Part shown: in pieces, positions 13,001-24,882 of the stretch | How the letters are laid out: every line of letters begins with the position of its first letter | Position numbering within the stretch: position 1 is the stretch's first letter | From: Thecaphora thlaspeos | Lineage: Eukaryota > Basidiomycota > Ustilaginomycetes > Urocystidales > Glomosporiaceae | Assembly: GCA_900291925.1 (NCBI GenBank) | Contig: UWYS01000014.1 | Coordinates: forward strand, 718,711-782,710 | Direction: 5' to 3' | DNA length: 64,000 nt | The notes under the pieces: model-generated | What the model saw: the letters and a program-made list of their open reading frames with translations, nothing else | Told to the model about the DNA's origin: nothing | Database searches by the model: none | Program-made: the position numbers and the translations under genes

Positions 13001-13545
13001 CGACCGGGCGTGCGTACGGTCTGGCGAGTCAATACCGCACCTCGACCGGCCCAAGGCGGTCCTCTAAGGGGGTGTCGTCTTCACCGTGAGCTGGCGCTGG
13101 CAAGACCTCGTTGTGGGTCGAGCACAGAGCAACTTTTCCCGAAGCCCCCCTTAGACGTTCGCACCGAGTCAATGCGCTCCATGTCTTTGTCAGAGAACCG
13201 GAGTGGTCGGGTGAACCAAGATGCGCCCTGCGCTTCCTTCGGTCAACAGCGGACGCCGCTTCTCATGGACGTGTCTCGTTTCGCGTGGTGATACTGCCAG
13301 AGTCCAATGACGGCCTGGGACAAGCGCCGGGATCGACGTCGATGCTTTTGACGGGTTGGTATGGCGCTTATCTCGCGCGTTCTTCTCATTGCGTTTTCTC
13401 TCTCTCTCCTTCCGCCTACAACATCCGAGACAAAGCCACATCCATGATCGATGCCGCTGTGCAGCAGTCTTCGTTGGGCTGCGCTTTACACTCTATCGCG
13501 TCCGGAGCACTCTAGGTTGGCCACTTGCCTTGCTGCTTCTCTTGT

Positions 13546-14180
13546 TTACTTCTTCTTTGGACCGCTGAGGGGCGAGCCGATGTCCTTGCCTGCGGTCGAG
13601 GGTAAGGTGGGAAGGAAAAGCAAGGCGGACGGAAGGGTGTGCAGCGTGCGGCGAGGGGGCAAAAGAGGTGGGCGAGGTCAGCGTCGGCCGTTCTACGTCG
13701 AAGAGGTCGAAAAACCTGCCCAATCGAAGGAAACGAGAGCGCCGTCTCGCAACAGCAACACACACCTCGCAGCTTGACACCTAGGATTCTCTCCATCTTG
13801 CCGAGAATCTGCGGGTTGGGGATCGCCTTGCCGCTCTCGTACTCTGCAATCACCTGTGGCTTCTCCATGATCTTAGTGCCGAGATCCTTTTGCGTCAGGT
13901 TGAGCGTCTGTCTCCCCTGTTGGATGGCCTTGCCGACGCTGGGCGCGACCTTGGGCGGCGGGGCCACCTCGTTCTCGCGGTCGAGCTTGGCGATGCGCTG
14001 GTGGTCCGGTCCGGCGATGTTCTTGTTGGTGCCTGCCGACGTCTTGCGGTCGTTTTCCGTGATGGCGCCAACGGCGCGGGCACGCTCGTAGGCGGTGGGA
14101 GCGGCGCGCGCGCCGCCCGAGCCGCCCGTCCGGACGCCCTTGCCGATGACCGTCTTGCTGTCCCAGTCAGTAGCGCTCAT
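13546..14180 (-). CDS. MBF1: Multiprotein-bridging factor 1 (transcriptional coactivator)
   Basis: In yeast MBF1 bridges TATA-binding protein and the bZIP activator Gcn4, and also promotes frame maintenance on stalled ribosomes. Exon 1 (14180-13766) begins MSATDWDSKTVIGKG, the hallmark MBF1 N-terminal domain, and continues through the helix-turn-helix region (GRQTLNLTQKDLGTKI, ERILGVKLR). A GTGTGT donor and a CGCAG acceptor define a 176-nt intron; exon 2 (13589-13546) supplies the conserved tail KDIGSPLSGPKKK and TAA. The joined protein is 152 residues, the usual length. Without this intron the frame runs into unrelated sequence after VKLR, so the splice is well supported. The next gene rightward is divergent and 2.9 kb away. 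Confidence 0.97.
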
Positions 14181-17088
14181 TGTGGGGATATGTGAGGCTA
14201 GAGGTGTGTGAGAGGCTGCGTCGGTATGGAGAAACGTGTGCGTTGGTCTGTTGCGGTGCGGCGGTTGGGCAGGATGCAGAGAGGCAGAGGCAGAGGGGGA
14301 AGAAGCGCAGTGAGAGCCAAATGACGCTCGTCAGCGAATTCAGTGAACGGTAACGTGGCAACCGGACCGCTCCCAGACGGAGACACGATGACCCCACCAG
14401 GGACGTACCCTCCGCCAGCAGCTTAGGCGCGCAACTCACCTGCTTGGTGTCAAAGAGAGGTGGTGTCGTGAAGAACGTAGATCGTTGACTTTGTGGTACG
14501 AGGAAGGATTTTGCGATGCGCGGTGGTGAGTGGTGGTGGTGGTGATGGTGGGGTCAATCCGGCCAGCGCTTCGCACACGCCTTGCCAAAGCAAGCTGAGC
14601 CACGCCGCCAGCCAGCTGAGCTCCACCTCGCTTTGCCCCGCTAGCCGCTGGCTGTGTGACATCAGCGAGTGCTTACGTAAGAAAATACATCTTGGGGGCT
14701 TCCTCTTCCGCCGCCTTCTCTTGACTTCCGTCCTCTGTCTTGGGTCCTTGAGTAAAATTCTGCATTTTAATCGCGCGAGTGGGCGGGCCGGCGGCCTATG
14801 TTGCAGTCGGGGCTTCCGACGTGATCTCCGTCCGGGGCATCTTACGCCCGGCGCTGGCTCGGCCCTTGTACAGTACGTACATCCTCACTCGGTCGCCACC
14901 TCCCAAGAGGCGAAGCAGGAGCACATCCAACCCCACCGCCAGTGAGATGTCCGCCGCTGCGGTCAGCGTATATGACGGCGCAGCATCGGCATCCATCGCT
15001 TCGCTCCTCGCACGTCGTAGCCGTAGGCCGAGGCGTGAGGGGGTCGGCGGCGGCGGGCCTCTGGAACACTTCCCGGGCCCATCTCCGTATCCCGGTCTCC
15101 AAGATGCACCGCAGTCGATGCGCAGTCGATGCTCGCTCATTTCAACACAAGCGCAATGCCGATGCTGTGGTGCGATCCACGCATACGATTAAGACCTGGT
15201 GTAGGCGGCAGATGGCGCAAAGGTACCAGGTTCGGACGGGAGAAAGGTCGAGGATCAAGCGTCCGACGGCGGCCAGGCTGGGCTGAGCCTGAGCTCTGAT
15301 TGGAGGCCCCCGCCTCGTGTCGCCTTGAACATGCCAACAAGCAAGCAGAGGCTGCCGTCGCCGTCCCAGCGGCAACGGCGACGACGGCTTATGTCTGCTT
15401 GGCAGAGGTTTGAGGATCACAGGCGGCGGCGGCGGGGAACGTACCGTGCAATCATGTGCTACCTCTGAAGGATGCATTTTCGTGCCGTGGCTTGGTTCAC
15501 GGAGCGTTCATCCGACGAGTCGTCGGCCTTACGCTCAACGGCTAGCGTGCTCTTGCCTTTCTCGTCGGATGGCCGGGCGAGGTCACTGCATCGGCGCTTG
15601 TCGGCTTCGTTGTTTGGCTTCGTCTGGGCATCGTGTGCTCATGTGCGTTGAGGGTGCGGGATGGGTGATCCTGTATGAGATTGCCCACAGCGTAAAAGGA
15701 TCACGTCGGCCTGTTTGCGATGGCGGGAGGGAGCAATCGAGGACGTTTCGGATGTACAGATGTCCACAAAAGTCTGCAGCGGCTGTTCACGGATGTTGGT
15801 CACCACGGCCCGGCGCCCCGCCGGTCCAGGACTCGCACTGCACCCCGAGACCATCGGGCCGACAATTTTGTCGGATACCGCCGATACTCTTATCAGGCTG
15901 CGGGGGCTCCGATGGCGTCAGAAGACGTCGCCGCGGCCTTCTTTTTCCGTTGGAGCGGAGGTGAGGGAGCAGCGGTGGAACGGCCAAACATGCGGCTCAG
16001 TCCCAGCAAAAGGCCTTTCTTGATCCCTTTTTCATCCTCTTCTTTTTTTAGGTAGCAGCAGCAGGTAAGTAGCAGGCAGTGGCCAAGGCGTGTAGGCAAG
16101 GCGCATAGCTGCTGTGCCTCATTCTCGGTTGGCCAATTCCCGCCGACGACCGCTGGGTTTGCTTCCATCACCTTGACCACCATCATCATCGCCGCGGCCT
16201 GCTGCCTCCTCCTCTCTATCTTCATCGTCCCGTATCGGCTCATCGTTCGACCGGCTCCTCCTTTCTCACACCCCACTTCGCACTACTACTCTTACTTCCT
16301 TGCTCGTCGATACAACCACCACCGCTTCGCCGGCCCCAGACCGCGCTACAGAGACCACCACCTCGCACTTTGCAGGCTCCTCCGTCCTCCTCCTGCCGAT
16401 CTCATTTCTCGAAGCACCGCCACCGCCACTCCAGCAGGCGCGCGCACGGCGATCGACCCGTACGCTCCTTTGTACATCGGTGCCGTGCGACCTCTTGCGT
16501 CCGACTGCTCGCGCGCACGCCTCCTCATTCGCTCGCTCGCCCCTTCGCTCACCAGCCATGATCGATGGCCACCGCCTGTTCCGTCAACTGCCGAAGCCTT
16601 GAAGTCGCCGAAATTATTGCAGAGTGCATCGGCCGCCACTCGCTGCTTCCGCAGCAGTGTCCATCAGCCGCAATCTATCGACCCTTTTTTTTTTCTCTTA
16701 AATCAAAGCTTGCCCCTAGATCTCTCTGTGTTCAGCAGCATCGACGACGACACAGAGCCGCACCCGCCTCTTTGCCTCGGACGGCATCGCTCACTGGGCC
16801 CTAATCATTCTTCGGCACACGGCTCACGAGCTCCGTGCTCGCTTTCCCTTCACCTGGCACTCTCGGCGGTCAAGCAGGCAGCTCAGCTGCGGCCTCCATC
16901 GACCTCTGATAGCAGCTGCTACATCACTTCTGCCGCTGCTATCCCTCCTCCTGCCTCACATCTTCACTCGTCTCCGATAGCGATCAAGCACCCGTTTAGC
17001 TCCACTTCTCATCACGCGAGTCAGCCTCTTACCACCACGGGCTTTCTGCTCCATCAACATCAACTCGCAAAGCGCTCACGACGGCATC
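14181..17088. other. Intergenic stretch between MBF1 and the histidine kinase gene, 2.9 kb
   Basis: A divergent promoter region. The right third (about 16170-17088) is pyrimidine-rich, typical of a long fungal 5' leader, and is probably transcribed with the kinase gene. A GTACAGTACGTAC motif lies near 14868. No credible gene was seen. Confidence 0.5.
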
Positions 17089-20000
17089 ATGGACGCGTCC
17101 GGCTCACCCTTGCTTGCGATGGACCGGCCCGTCTCCTCGCAGTCCAGCGTTTCGAGCGACTCGGCCAGGCACAAGATCAGTGCTCGCCCCAAGAAGCCCG
17201 AGCTGGAGCCCATAGCATGGTCGTCCTGGCTCCACTCGTACCAAAAAGGCCGATGGCTCGACGGCGGTGCCAACGCCGACGGCGAAGCCGCGAGATCCCC
17301 TTCGCCCCTCGCCGATGCCGCCCCGCCAAGCCCTTCGCACAGCTCGCTTGACGTCAAGGCCAAGCTGTGTCCCTCCCGCGATCAAATGGTCCGCTCCGAT
17401 GGCAGCATGGTCGACTCGTTCGGTGAGTGACACAGCCGGGGCACTGAGCAAGGATGGGACTGCCTGGCTGACTCGAACGACGTTTGCCTTCTCCTGTCCT
17501 CCGTGAAATCGCCGCCCTCTGTTCTCCCCTCGCTCAGTGTTCTACCAGAAAAACGGCTGGCTGGCTCCGCCGCACCTCCTTCGCAAATACAAGCAGAAGC
17601 GCGACCTCGCCCTGCGGCGGCATCACGTCACGGGCCCGCACGAGCGTGAGGCCCTCAACCTCTACATCAGGCACGCCATGGCCGTATTCAAGGCCGACTA
17701 CGCCTCGTTCATGATCGCCAGCACCAACGACGCCGACATGCTCATCCTCGCGCAGGAAGGCGGCAAGACCGACGTCCAGAAAATCGATCGAGCGACGACG
17801 CTGTGCGCCCACGCGATGCTGCTGTCCGAGGACGAGGTGCTCGTCGTCAACGACACCGTCAAGGACTGGCGCTTCTCGGCATGTCCCGCCACCAACGTCG
17901 GGACGTCCTGCAGCAAGATCGGCCACTCGCTCCGCTTCTACGCCTCGGCGCCCTTCTGCCTCTCGTACGCGCTCGACGGAGTCGAGGGCCTGAGCCAGGT
18001 GGGACGACTCTGCATCATGGCGAGGGAGCCGCGCGAGTTTAGCGAGGCCGATGCCGACCTGCTTCTCTCGATTGCGCGAATGTCCGCCGAGGCGCTGGAG
18101 AAGGAGCACCAAATCCGCCGCAATGCCAAGACGGCCGACATGCAGCGGCGCTCGGCCAACCTGCTGCGTGCCATTGACACGGTCAAGACGTCTTCGCGCA
18201 GCCCCATGTCGACCGAAGAGGCCACCGACGACGGCACCGCCGCCTCGTCGAGCGCCGAGTTGGGCGGCGAAGGCATCTTCCGCTACTCAACAGCAGTCAT
18301 CGAGATTGCCTGCGACGAGCTCCGGGGCGCGCTCGGGGCCGCGGCGGTTGCCGCGATCGACATCTCTGGCCTGCGCCTCAAGGCAGCTGCCCAGAACAAT
18401 GTCTCGCCAAGAACGTCGGCCTACCCGATGACGCCGTGGCAGGTACCCGACTCGCAGGAGCTGGCCGCCCCGATGATGCCGCCGATCGAGCTTCCGGACG
18501 CCCCGACAGCTATCCTTGGCGGCGCCACACCGCCGTCGACCTCGCCGACGACGGCACGGCGACATCCCGTGCAGCGGATGCGGAGCTCTGGCGTCGCCGA
18601 GGTGCAGCTGATTCCCGACGGCCCGCCGATCCAGCTTCTCCATCTCAGCGGCGACAGGGCCTGTCGACCGGCCGTTAAGGGCCCTAGTCAGACGCAGGCC
18701 CTGTGCGACTGGCTGGGCCGCCGGATCCGCAACGATCGGCTCGAGAGCCGCGTCAAGGTGTACCGGACGCCGCTCGACCCGAGCCCGTTGGACGAGGACA
18801 GCGAGACGTTCGAGACGCCGCCGACGAGCTTGGTCAACCCGCTCGCTCCGCTGTTCCCCGCCGACGTCCACGTGCGCGAGTACGCGGTCGCCGCCGGCTA
18901 CGACGTGCAGCAGAGTCGGCCGCTGCTCTGCTTCTTGGTCATGTTTGCCGAGGACGCGGCGATGGAGGAGCCGGAGCAGCTCTTCATGGAGAGCTGCGTC
19001 GAATACGCCATCGGTAGCATCATCCGGCAGAAGGCGCGCGACATCGACGGAATTCAGGCTGAATTCCTCCGGCACGTGCAGCACAATCTGCGCACCCCGC
19101 TCCACGGTGCGATGGGCGCCGTCGAGTACCTGCGCAGCTTCGTCAGTGGCGACACCGAGGGCTTCACGCCACAGATCGATCTTCGGCCCGACGGCGTGCT
19201 GGCGACGCTGCTCGACTCGATCGCACTCAGCGGGACCACGCTCAACACGTATATCGACGACCTGCTGAGCTTCCAGAACCTCGCCGGCCTGACTGGCAGC
19301 TCGCGCCGCCTCGCCAAGCCGGCGTCGACCGACTTGGTCAAGCTGATCGAGACGGTCTGCAACGAGGAGTGGGACCTGGCGCAACGGCTCGAGATGCAGT
19401 CGCAACGGCTCGAGCTCGCCTCGGGTATACCCGGCGTTTCACTGCAGCTGATCGTCAAGGCCGACGACGGGGTCGCGGCGCGCGAGTGGATGGTCGATGC
19501 CAAGGCGCTGAGCCACGCCGTCCGCAAGGTCGTCTCGAACGCAATCAAGTTCACGCGCGACGGCTACGTCGAGGTCTGCCTCCGCGCCGGCCGGCACGGG
19601 CCGGAAGATGTCGGCCCCATCCCCGTCGAGATCGAGGTGCGCGATACCGGTGTCGGCATGACGCGCGAGTTCTGCACCGAGCAGCTGACCAAGCCCTTTA
19701 CCAAGGGCGACTCGTTCCGCGACGGCATCGGTCTCGGCATGACAATCGTCTCGTCGACGGTGCAGAACATGGGCGGCAAGCTGTCCGTCGCCTCGGAAGT
19801 CAATGTGGGCACCCGCGTGAACATGACACTGCCGCTTCTGCTAGGCGACAGGCCCGTCGGCAGCCAGCGCTCCACTCACGAGAACGCAGAGTCGCCGCCG
19901 CCGCTGGCCGTCAAGCGGATAGCCTTTCTCTGGATGGACACGCGCGGCCTGCGCCGGCTCAGCAACAACATCTGCGAATACCTGATGCCAAAGGGCGGGC

Positions 20001-21109
20001 TGCAGCTGGTCTCTGACCCGCTCGAGGCGGACTGCATCATCCTGCCGGACCGTTCCATTACAAGGTTGGCCGAGGGGGAGTTGGGGCTCCGTGACCGGCT
20101 GCGCCCCGAGGTCCGCCTGGTGGTCATCCAGATGATGCCGCTCGGCGTGTTGCCCGAACGGATAGAGGTGCTCCACAACCGAGCCGTGCTCCCCTTCCTC
20201 TCGCCCCATGGGCTTTCTGCTTTGGAGCTGCTGGAGCGCTTCCTGCGTGAAGAGCATCCCGGCGTGATCCGCGAGCTGTACCGCCCCGGCAGCAACCACC
20301 TGCACTACCACATGAGGTCGAGCTCGAGCGACCCCGCGGTCGGGACGTCGTCGCACCACAGCTCGGACGCCGACTCGGCCACCACGGTGGTCGGCGTCGA
20401 GAGCGGCACGCAAGCCAAGCACGCGGAGGATCCTGCCCCTCCGGCGCCGGCGCCGGCGTCACATGCAGACAGCGAGCTCCAGTCGGAGCAAGAGTTGATA
20501 GCGACATCTACGCCCGAGGACGTGAACGGGAAGCGGCTGACGAAGACGTCATCATCATTAGCCGATCAACTGGTCGCCTCGCCACAGCAGTACGGCGACG
20601 AGTTCCGCGTGCTGGTCGTCGAGGACAACCCGATCAACATGAAGCTGATCGTCACGCTGCTCAAGCGACTGCAGATCAAGTACGAGGAGGCGCACGACGG
20701 CGCCGAAGCCGTCTCGAAGTTCATCGCGTTCAAGCCGGCCGTTGTCCTGCTCGACATTTCGCTGCCGATCCAGGACGGTTTCGAGGCGTGCAGCCAGATG
20801 CGCGGCCACGACCACCCTTCGCACATTGTCGCGATCACGGCGCTCAGCTCCGACGAGGACCGCCGGCGCGGCATCGAGACTTGCGGGATGGACGCCTGGA
20901 TGACGAAGCCGGTCTCGCCGCGCGTCCTGAAGCAGGAGATTGTCGCATGGCAGAAGGATTGGCTTGAAAAGGCGGCGGTCAAGGCGGCGGCGTGGGCAAT
21001 CTCGAACCCAGCCGCTGCAACGGCGTCATCGTCGTTGCTTCAAGATGAACTGGCGCAGCAAATGCGCTTCCTACCCGCATCGAATGGACCGCGGTGCCGG
21101 CCTCTCTGA
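17089..21109 (+). CDS. Hybrid sensor histidine kinase (GAF - HisKA - HATPase - receiver)
   Basis: A cytosolic two-component sensor expected to pass phosphate from its own histidine to its receiver and then to a phosphotransfer protein. Exon 1 is 17089-17422, intron 17423-17537 (GTGAGT...CTCAG), exon 2 17538-21109; the protein is 1301 residues. A GAF-like sensor region covers about residues 135-300. The H-box is HNLRTPLH with His627; the residue after it is Asn instead of the usual Glu. ATPase boxes follow: N-box VVSNAIKF (Asn779), G1 DTGVGM, G2 IGLGMTIV. The C-terminal receiver has the acidic pair Glu1140/Asp1141 (VVEDNPINM), phospho-acceptor Asp1184 (LLDISLP) and Lys1235 (MTKP). There are no transmembrane segments, and no phytochrome PAS/PHY domains or HAMP repeats were recognised. 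The stimulus is unknown. Confidence 0.93.
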
Positions 21110-21149
21110 CCCCTTTCCCACGTCACACCAGCTTTGTCATCCCCATTTG

Positions 21150-21168
21150 CCCCCCCCCCCCCCCCCCC
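21150..21168. repeat. C19 homopolymer
   Basis: Nineteen consecutive C, 40 nt downstream of the histidine kinase stop codon. Confidence 0.9.
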
Positions 21169-21548
21169 TGTCTTCACTAGTCACTGGTGATCCTTCTATT
21201 TCTTCCCTTTTATCTCTTCTTATATCTCTTAGGGCTTTTGGTTTTGATATCAAGGGCAAACTATCTGCAAGCGAAGCTTATTGGCTACGGTTGAACGATG
21301 CATACCACCACATACACACGCGACACCGTCCGCTGGCCGCTTAACGGAGCAGTAGAATGCGGATGTGTTACGAGCGGTGTGGGACCGTAGGAGATTGGCA
21401 TTCAGGATTGTCGCGCCTTTAGATCCTGACTTGGTTGGTGGGCTATGCTATAGAGAGGACGCAGGTTGTGTTGCTCCTTGATCGGACGTATGAACGAAGC
21501 GCAACATAAAAATCGACAAAATAAGTGGAAGAATAAGGGAACAGTCGC

Positions 21549-21556
21549 AAAAAAAA
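21549..21556 (-). terminator. Pol III oligo-T terminator of tRNA-Val
   Basis: A run of about eight T on the minus strand, two to three bases beyond the tRNA discriminator base. Confidence 0.8.
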
Positions 21557-21558
21557 TA

Positions 21559-21664
21559 TGATCTCTCCCAGGCTCGAACTGAGGACCTCCTCCGCTTGAC
21601 AGGCTCCAGTAGAAGACAATTTATCATGTTAAGGAGACGCGCTGACCAACTGCGCCAAGAAACC
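21559..21664 (-). tRNA. tRNA-Val(AAC) with an intron
   Basis: Read on the minus strand. Acceptor stem GGTTTCT pairs with AGAGATC (two G-U pairs), discriminator A. D-arm GCGC/GCGC with loop AGTTGGTCA. Anticodon stem TCTCC/GGAGG with loop TTAACA + C, giving anticodon AAC. Variable loop AGGTC. T-arm CTCAG/CTGGG with loop TTCGAGC. A 32-nt intron lies one base 3' of the anticodon, the standard eukaryotic position. Without it the mature tRNA is 74 nt and resembles yeast tRNA-Val(AAC), including the 5' GGTTTC. A run of T follows the 3' end as an RNA polymerase III terminator. Confidence 0.93.
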
Positions 21665-22542
21665 TTTGATGGCGACAACTCGAAAGTTATATATTTTATC
21701 ACTTTATATTTTTCTTGTCCCAGCCGAGCCCTATCGCCCCAACCGGCAGTGACGCCGCGTCGGTCGGTCGATCGATCACATTTCGCTCTGGCTGGTAGAA
21801 AAGAGAAAAGCGGACGAGTCACCGGTCGACCTTCTATTGCTGCAGCAGAGGAAGCCCTTTCGGTTCTCTCGCTTTCCCTCTGTGACTTCGGGATTGGTGT
21901 GGCTTGTTCGGGAAGGCCGGGAAGCGGTGGACATGTGTCTGCTACATGTGTACCGCTCCTCTGGTGGCGGGGATAGGGGTACGGGAAGGCAGGAAGCAGC
22001 AGTGTGGAGGGGAAGCCAGGGCAGCGGCTATCAGGCCGGGTCGAGCCAAAAGAAGGTCGACAAGCGGAGGAGAGGAGGGCCGGATCCGCTGCGAGCCAGC
22101 GTCCAAGCTGCGTGCCCGCCTTTGGCTCGCTTCGTTGTGCCCTTTGCGCTCGAGTCACCCCATGCGGCGAGGCGCCGAAGGACGATAAGGCGAGCGCCGG
22201 CCTTGTAATTGCGCCGGAGCATGTACAATACAAACGGAAAGGCACTCAAGCAAGTCGACACGCTCAAAAGGTTACCAACCAACTAACTTAGGCTCGACTT
22301 TGAATTGAAATCAGGGTCGACTTGGCTCGGATCTTCGCGGCGGACGGTCCGCGCGAGCCGTATATCTTGGATGCCGCGCTCCACTTTCTTCCTTCCTTCC
22401 CAACCCACCACCCCCACACACACAGCGCCATCCTCACGGACACCACAGCACCGTCACATCGCTCCATCACTGTTGTCTTCGTCTTCTCTACGAATACTCT
22501 AAGACGCACAAACCACCCACACCGACAAATATCTCGCTCAAC
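21665..22542. other. Intergenic: tRNA upstream region and ARG1 promoter
   Basis: No gene was seen. The last 150 bases are pyrimidine- and CA-rich, typical of a fungal promoter/leader. A CGAGTCA, one base off the Gcn4-type TGAGTCA, lies at about 22150, too far and too imperfect to call. Confidence 0.5.
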
Positions 22543-24114
22543 ATGCCCGGAAAGGTGCTGCTCGCATACTCGGGAGGTCTCGGTAAGTAGACTAGCAAAT
22601 CCTTGCTGCACCCCCCATCCCCCCCTTCTCCACCTTCTCCACTTCCCCCCACATGCAGGGCACACGAGGAGCTCATCCACTCACGCCTGATCTCGTTGCC
22701 CGCTCCCTTCTCGACCCGTTCCCCCGTTCCCCCGCACGCACGCACAGACACCTCCACCATCCTCGCCTGGCTCATCGACGAGGGCTACGATGTCATCGCC
22801 TTTATGGCCGACGTCGGACAAGAGGAGGACTTTGAGGCCGCCCGCTCAAAGGCGCTCAAGTGCGGCGCAAAGGACTTCATCCTCGCCGACCTCAAGCGCG
22901 AGTTTATCGAGGAGCTCATCTTCCCCGCCGTTCAGGCAAATGCCATTTACGAGGACGTCTACCTCCTCGGCACCTCGCTCGCACGGCCCGTCATTGCCCG
23001 CGGCATGATCGAGGCCGCCGAAAAGACCGGATGCGAGTACGTCTCGCACGGATGCACCGGAAAGGGAAACGACCAGGTCCGCTTCGAGCTCGCATTCTAT
23101 GGCCTCAAGCCTGACATCAAGGTCATTGCGCCGTGGCGCAACCCTGGTGAGTAGCATGGAAGTGGCGAGGCTGTCGTCCTCTGCCCTGCCTGGCTCGCAT
23201 GGTGTGCCAACAGCTCGCTGATCCTCGATCCGTGTCTCCTCCTATTTCTCCGGCTCTCCACCTCGCCGCCCGCCGCAGAGTTCTACAATCGTTTCGCCGG
23301 CCGCAGCGCGCTGCTCGAGTACGCCGAGTCCAAGGGGATTCCCGTCACCCAGACAAAGGCCAAGCCGTGGTCGACCGACGAGAACCTGTTCCACATCTCG
23401 TACGAGGCCGGCATCCTCGAGGACCCCAACACGACGCCGCCCAACGACATGTGGAAGCTGACAAAGAGCCCGCAGGAGGCTCCGAACACGCCCGAGAAGA
23501 TTGTCATCGAGTTCACCAAGGGCATCCCCTCGAAGGTCTCGGTCGGCTCGACGGGCAAGGTGCATACTGACCCGGTCGACGTCTTCCTCACGCTCAACGC
23601 GCTCGCCCGCGCCCACGGCATCGGACGCATCGACATTGTCGAGAACCGCTTCATCGGCGTCAAGTCGCGTGGCTGCTACGAGTCGCCGGGAGCGACGATC
23701 CTGCGTGCAGCGCACCTCGACCTCGAGGGCCTGACGCTGGACCGCGAGGTGCGCAGGACGCGCGACCAGCTCATCACGACCAAGTTCTCGGAGCAGCTCT
23801 ACTACGGCTTCTTCTTTTCGCCCGAGTGCGAGTTTGTGCGCTCGTGCATCCCGGCGTCGCAGAAGACGGTCAACGGCCAGGTGAAGCTGGCGCTGTACAA
23901 GGGCAACGTCATCGTCGAGGGAAGGTCGAGCGAGGAGCTGCTGTACGACGAAAAGTTCACCAGCATGGACGAGCAGGGCGGCTTCGACTCGGCCGCCACG
24001 TCGGGCTTCATCACGGTCCAGGCGATCCGACTGAGGAGGTACGGTCTCGGACTGCAGGAGCGCGGACAGGCGGGCAGCGACAGGAAGACGGCCTACGCCA
24101 TCCGACCCAACTAG
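22543..24114 (+). CDS. ARG1: Argininosuccinate synthase
   Basis: Joins citrulline and aspartate with ATP to form argininosuccinate, the penultimate step of arginine synthesis, in the cytosol. Three exons: 22543-22582, 22748-23146 and 23279-24114, all with GT-AG introns at phase 1; protein 424 residues, the family norm. The ATP-pyrophosphatase loop is built across intron 1: AYSGGL from exon 1 and DTSTILAWL from exon 2. Other family blocks are [45 protein letters not shown], and the C-terminal substrate region [19 protein letters not shown] and YESPGATIL. The ATG chosen gives [13 protein letters not shown], the standard N-terminus. The 3' end converges with the GH92 gene 768 bp away. Confidence 0.98.
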
Positions 24115-24882
24115 GCGTGGTGGGAGGCGTCGGGCGTCGCTATTGGTGACGAAGTTCGTGTATATATGTTGAATTGATCGGTCGATTGCAAGAAGAGACG
24201 GGAACGAAACGATCGATGTCTTGTTGCTCTACACGGCTTGATTTTTGACGGTGCGGCACCGCGCTGTCGACCTCTTGTCTGTGTCTTGATGGCGCGGAGT
24301 TGGCCTCGGTCGACGGCAAGGCAGCAATCTCTCTGATTCCATGCGGCAGGGTGTTTGACACGAGGGAAGATCTTCTAGAGAGGATGCTCACCTGGATAGA
24401 GAACAAGTGTCGTCGCGGGTAGGGAGAGTCACTGCGCTGTTCCCGCGGACATGAGCAGCATGTCTGCGCCGTGAACCGTGGAACGTTGAAGCAAGGAAGA
24501 ACGAATAGGTCTTCCCTGCTCATTTGACGGTTGGAGCTTCGAATGATCGATACGGTACACAGTCGTCTATCTACCACCTTCTGTGTCCTCACTCAATGGC
24601 CTGCGACGGAGAGTGGATCAAGGATGCCCTGACACTCGCCCTGCGCTAGCACGCGATCGAGAGGGACGATCCTTTTGACGGGCAGAGGAGCTTTTCTTTA
24701 AACTTGCGCCTTGGAGCGCGGCCTCTGCGCGGTGTAGCAGTACAATGATATGCGTAAGTACGAGGCAGGGTGGAGTCTGGGCTGGACGATGGGGTGTCAG
24801 CACGCCAACCGGTCAGTCAGGTAGGCGCGGCAGATACATTTGACCGCTCTACTCGGGTCGGGTGAAAAGTGGCCTGGCCTTC
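24115..24882. other. Convergent 3' flanks of ARG1 and the GH92 gene
   Basis: No gene was seen. A TATATATG stretch about 50 nt past the ARG1 stop codon may be part of its polyadenylation region. Confidence 0.5.

Larger units (their letters stand above)
9361..13545. other. Gene-free intergenic stretch, 4.2 kb
   Basis: No supportable coding region was found; the open frames are short and lack domain signatures. It contains a CGGT tandem repeat at 10001-10025 and a TACAGTAC-type motif near 12264. It includes the upstream region of the membrane-protein gene and the 3' flank of MBF1. Confidence 0.55.
21110..21558. other. 3' flank of the histidine kinase gene
   Basis: Contains a C19 run about 40 nt past the kinase stop codon and T-rich sequence, consistent with a 3' UTR. 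An A-run at 21549-21556 is the oligo-T terminator of the neighbouring tRNA on the minus strand. Confidence 0.6.

Noticed and set aside
16173..17351. 392-codon plus-strand frame rich in Ser, Pro and His
   Set aside because: It covers the pyrimidine-rich leader and exon 1 of the histidine kinase in another frame; exon 1 splices in phase to the kinase exon instead.
18287..19405. 372-codon minus-strand frame
   Set aside because: Antisense shadow of the histidine kinase; Arg-rich and without a domain.
22150..22157. CGAGTCA upstream of ARG1 as a Gcn4 site
   Set aside because: One base off the consensus and nearly 400 bp from the start codon; chance is likely.
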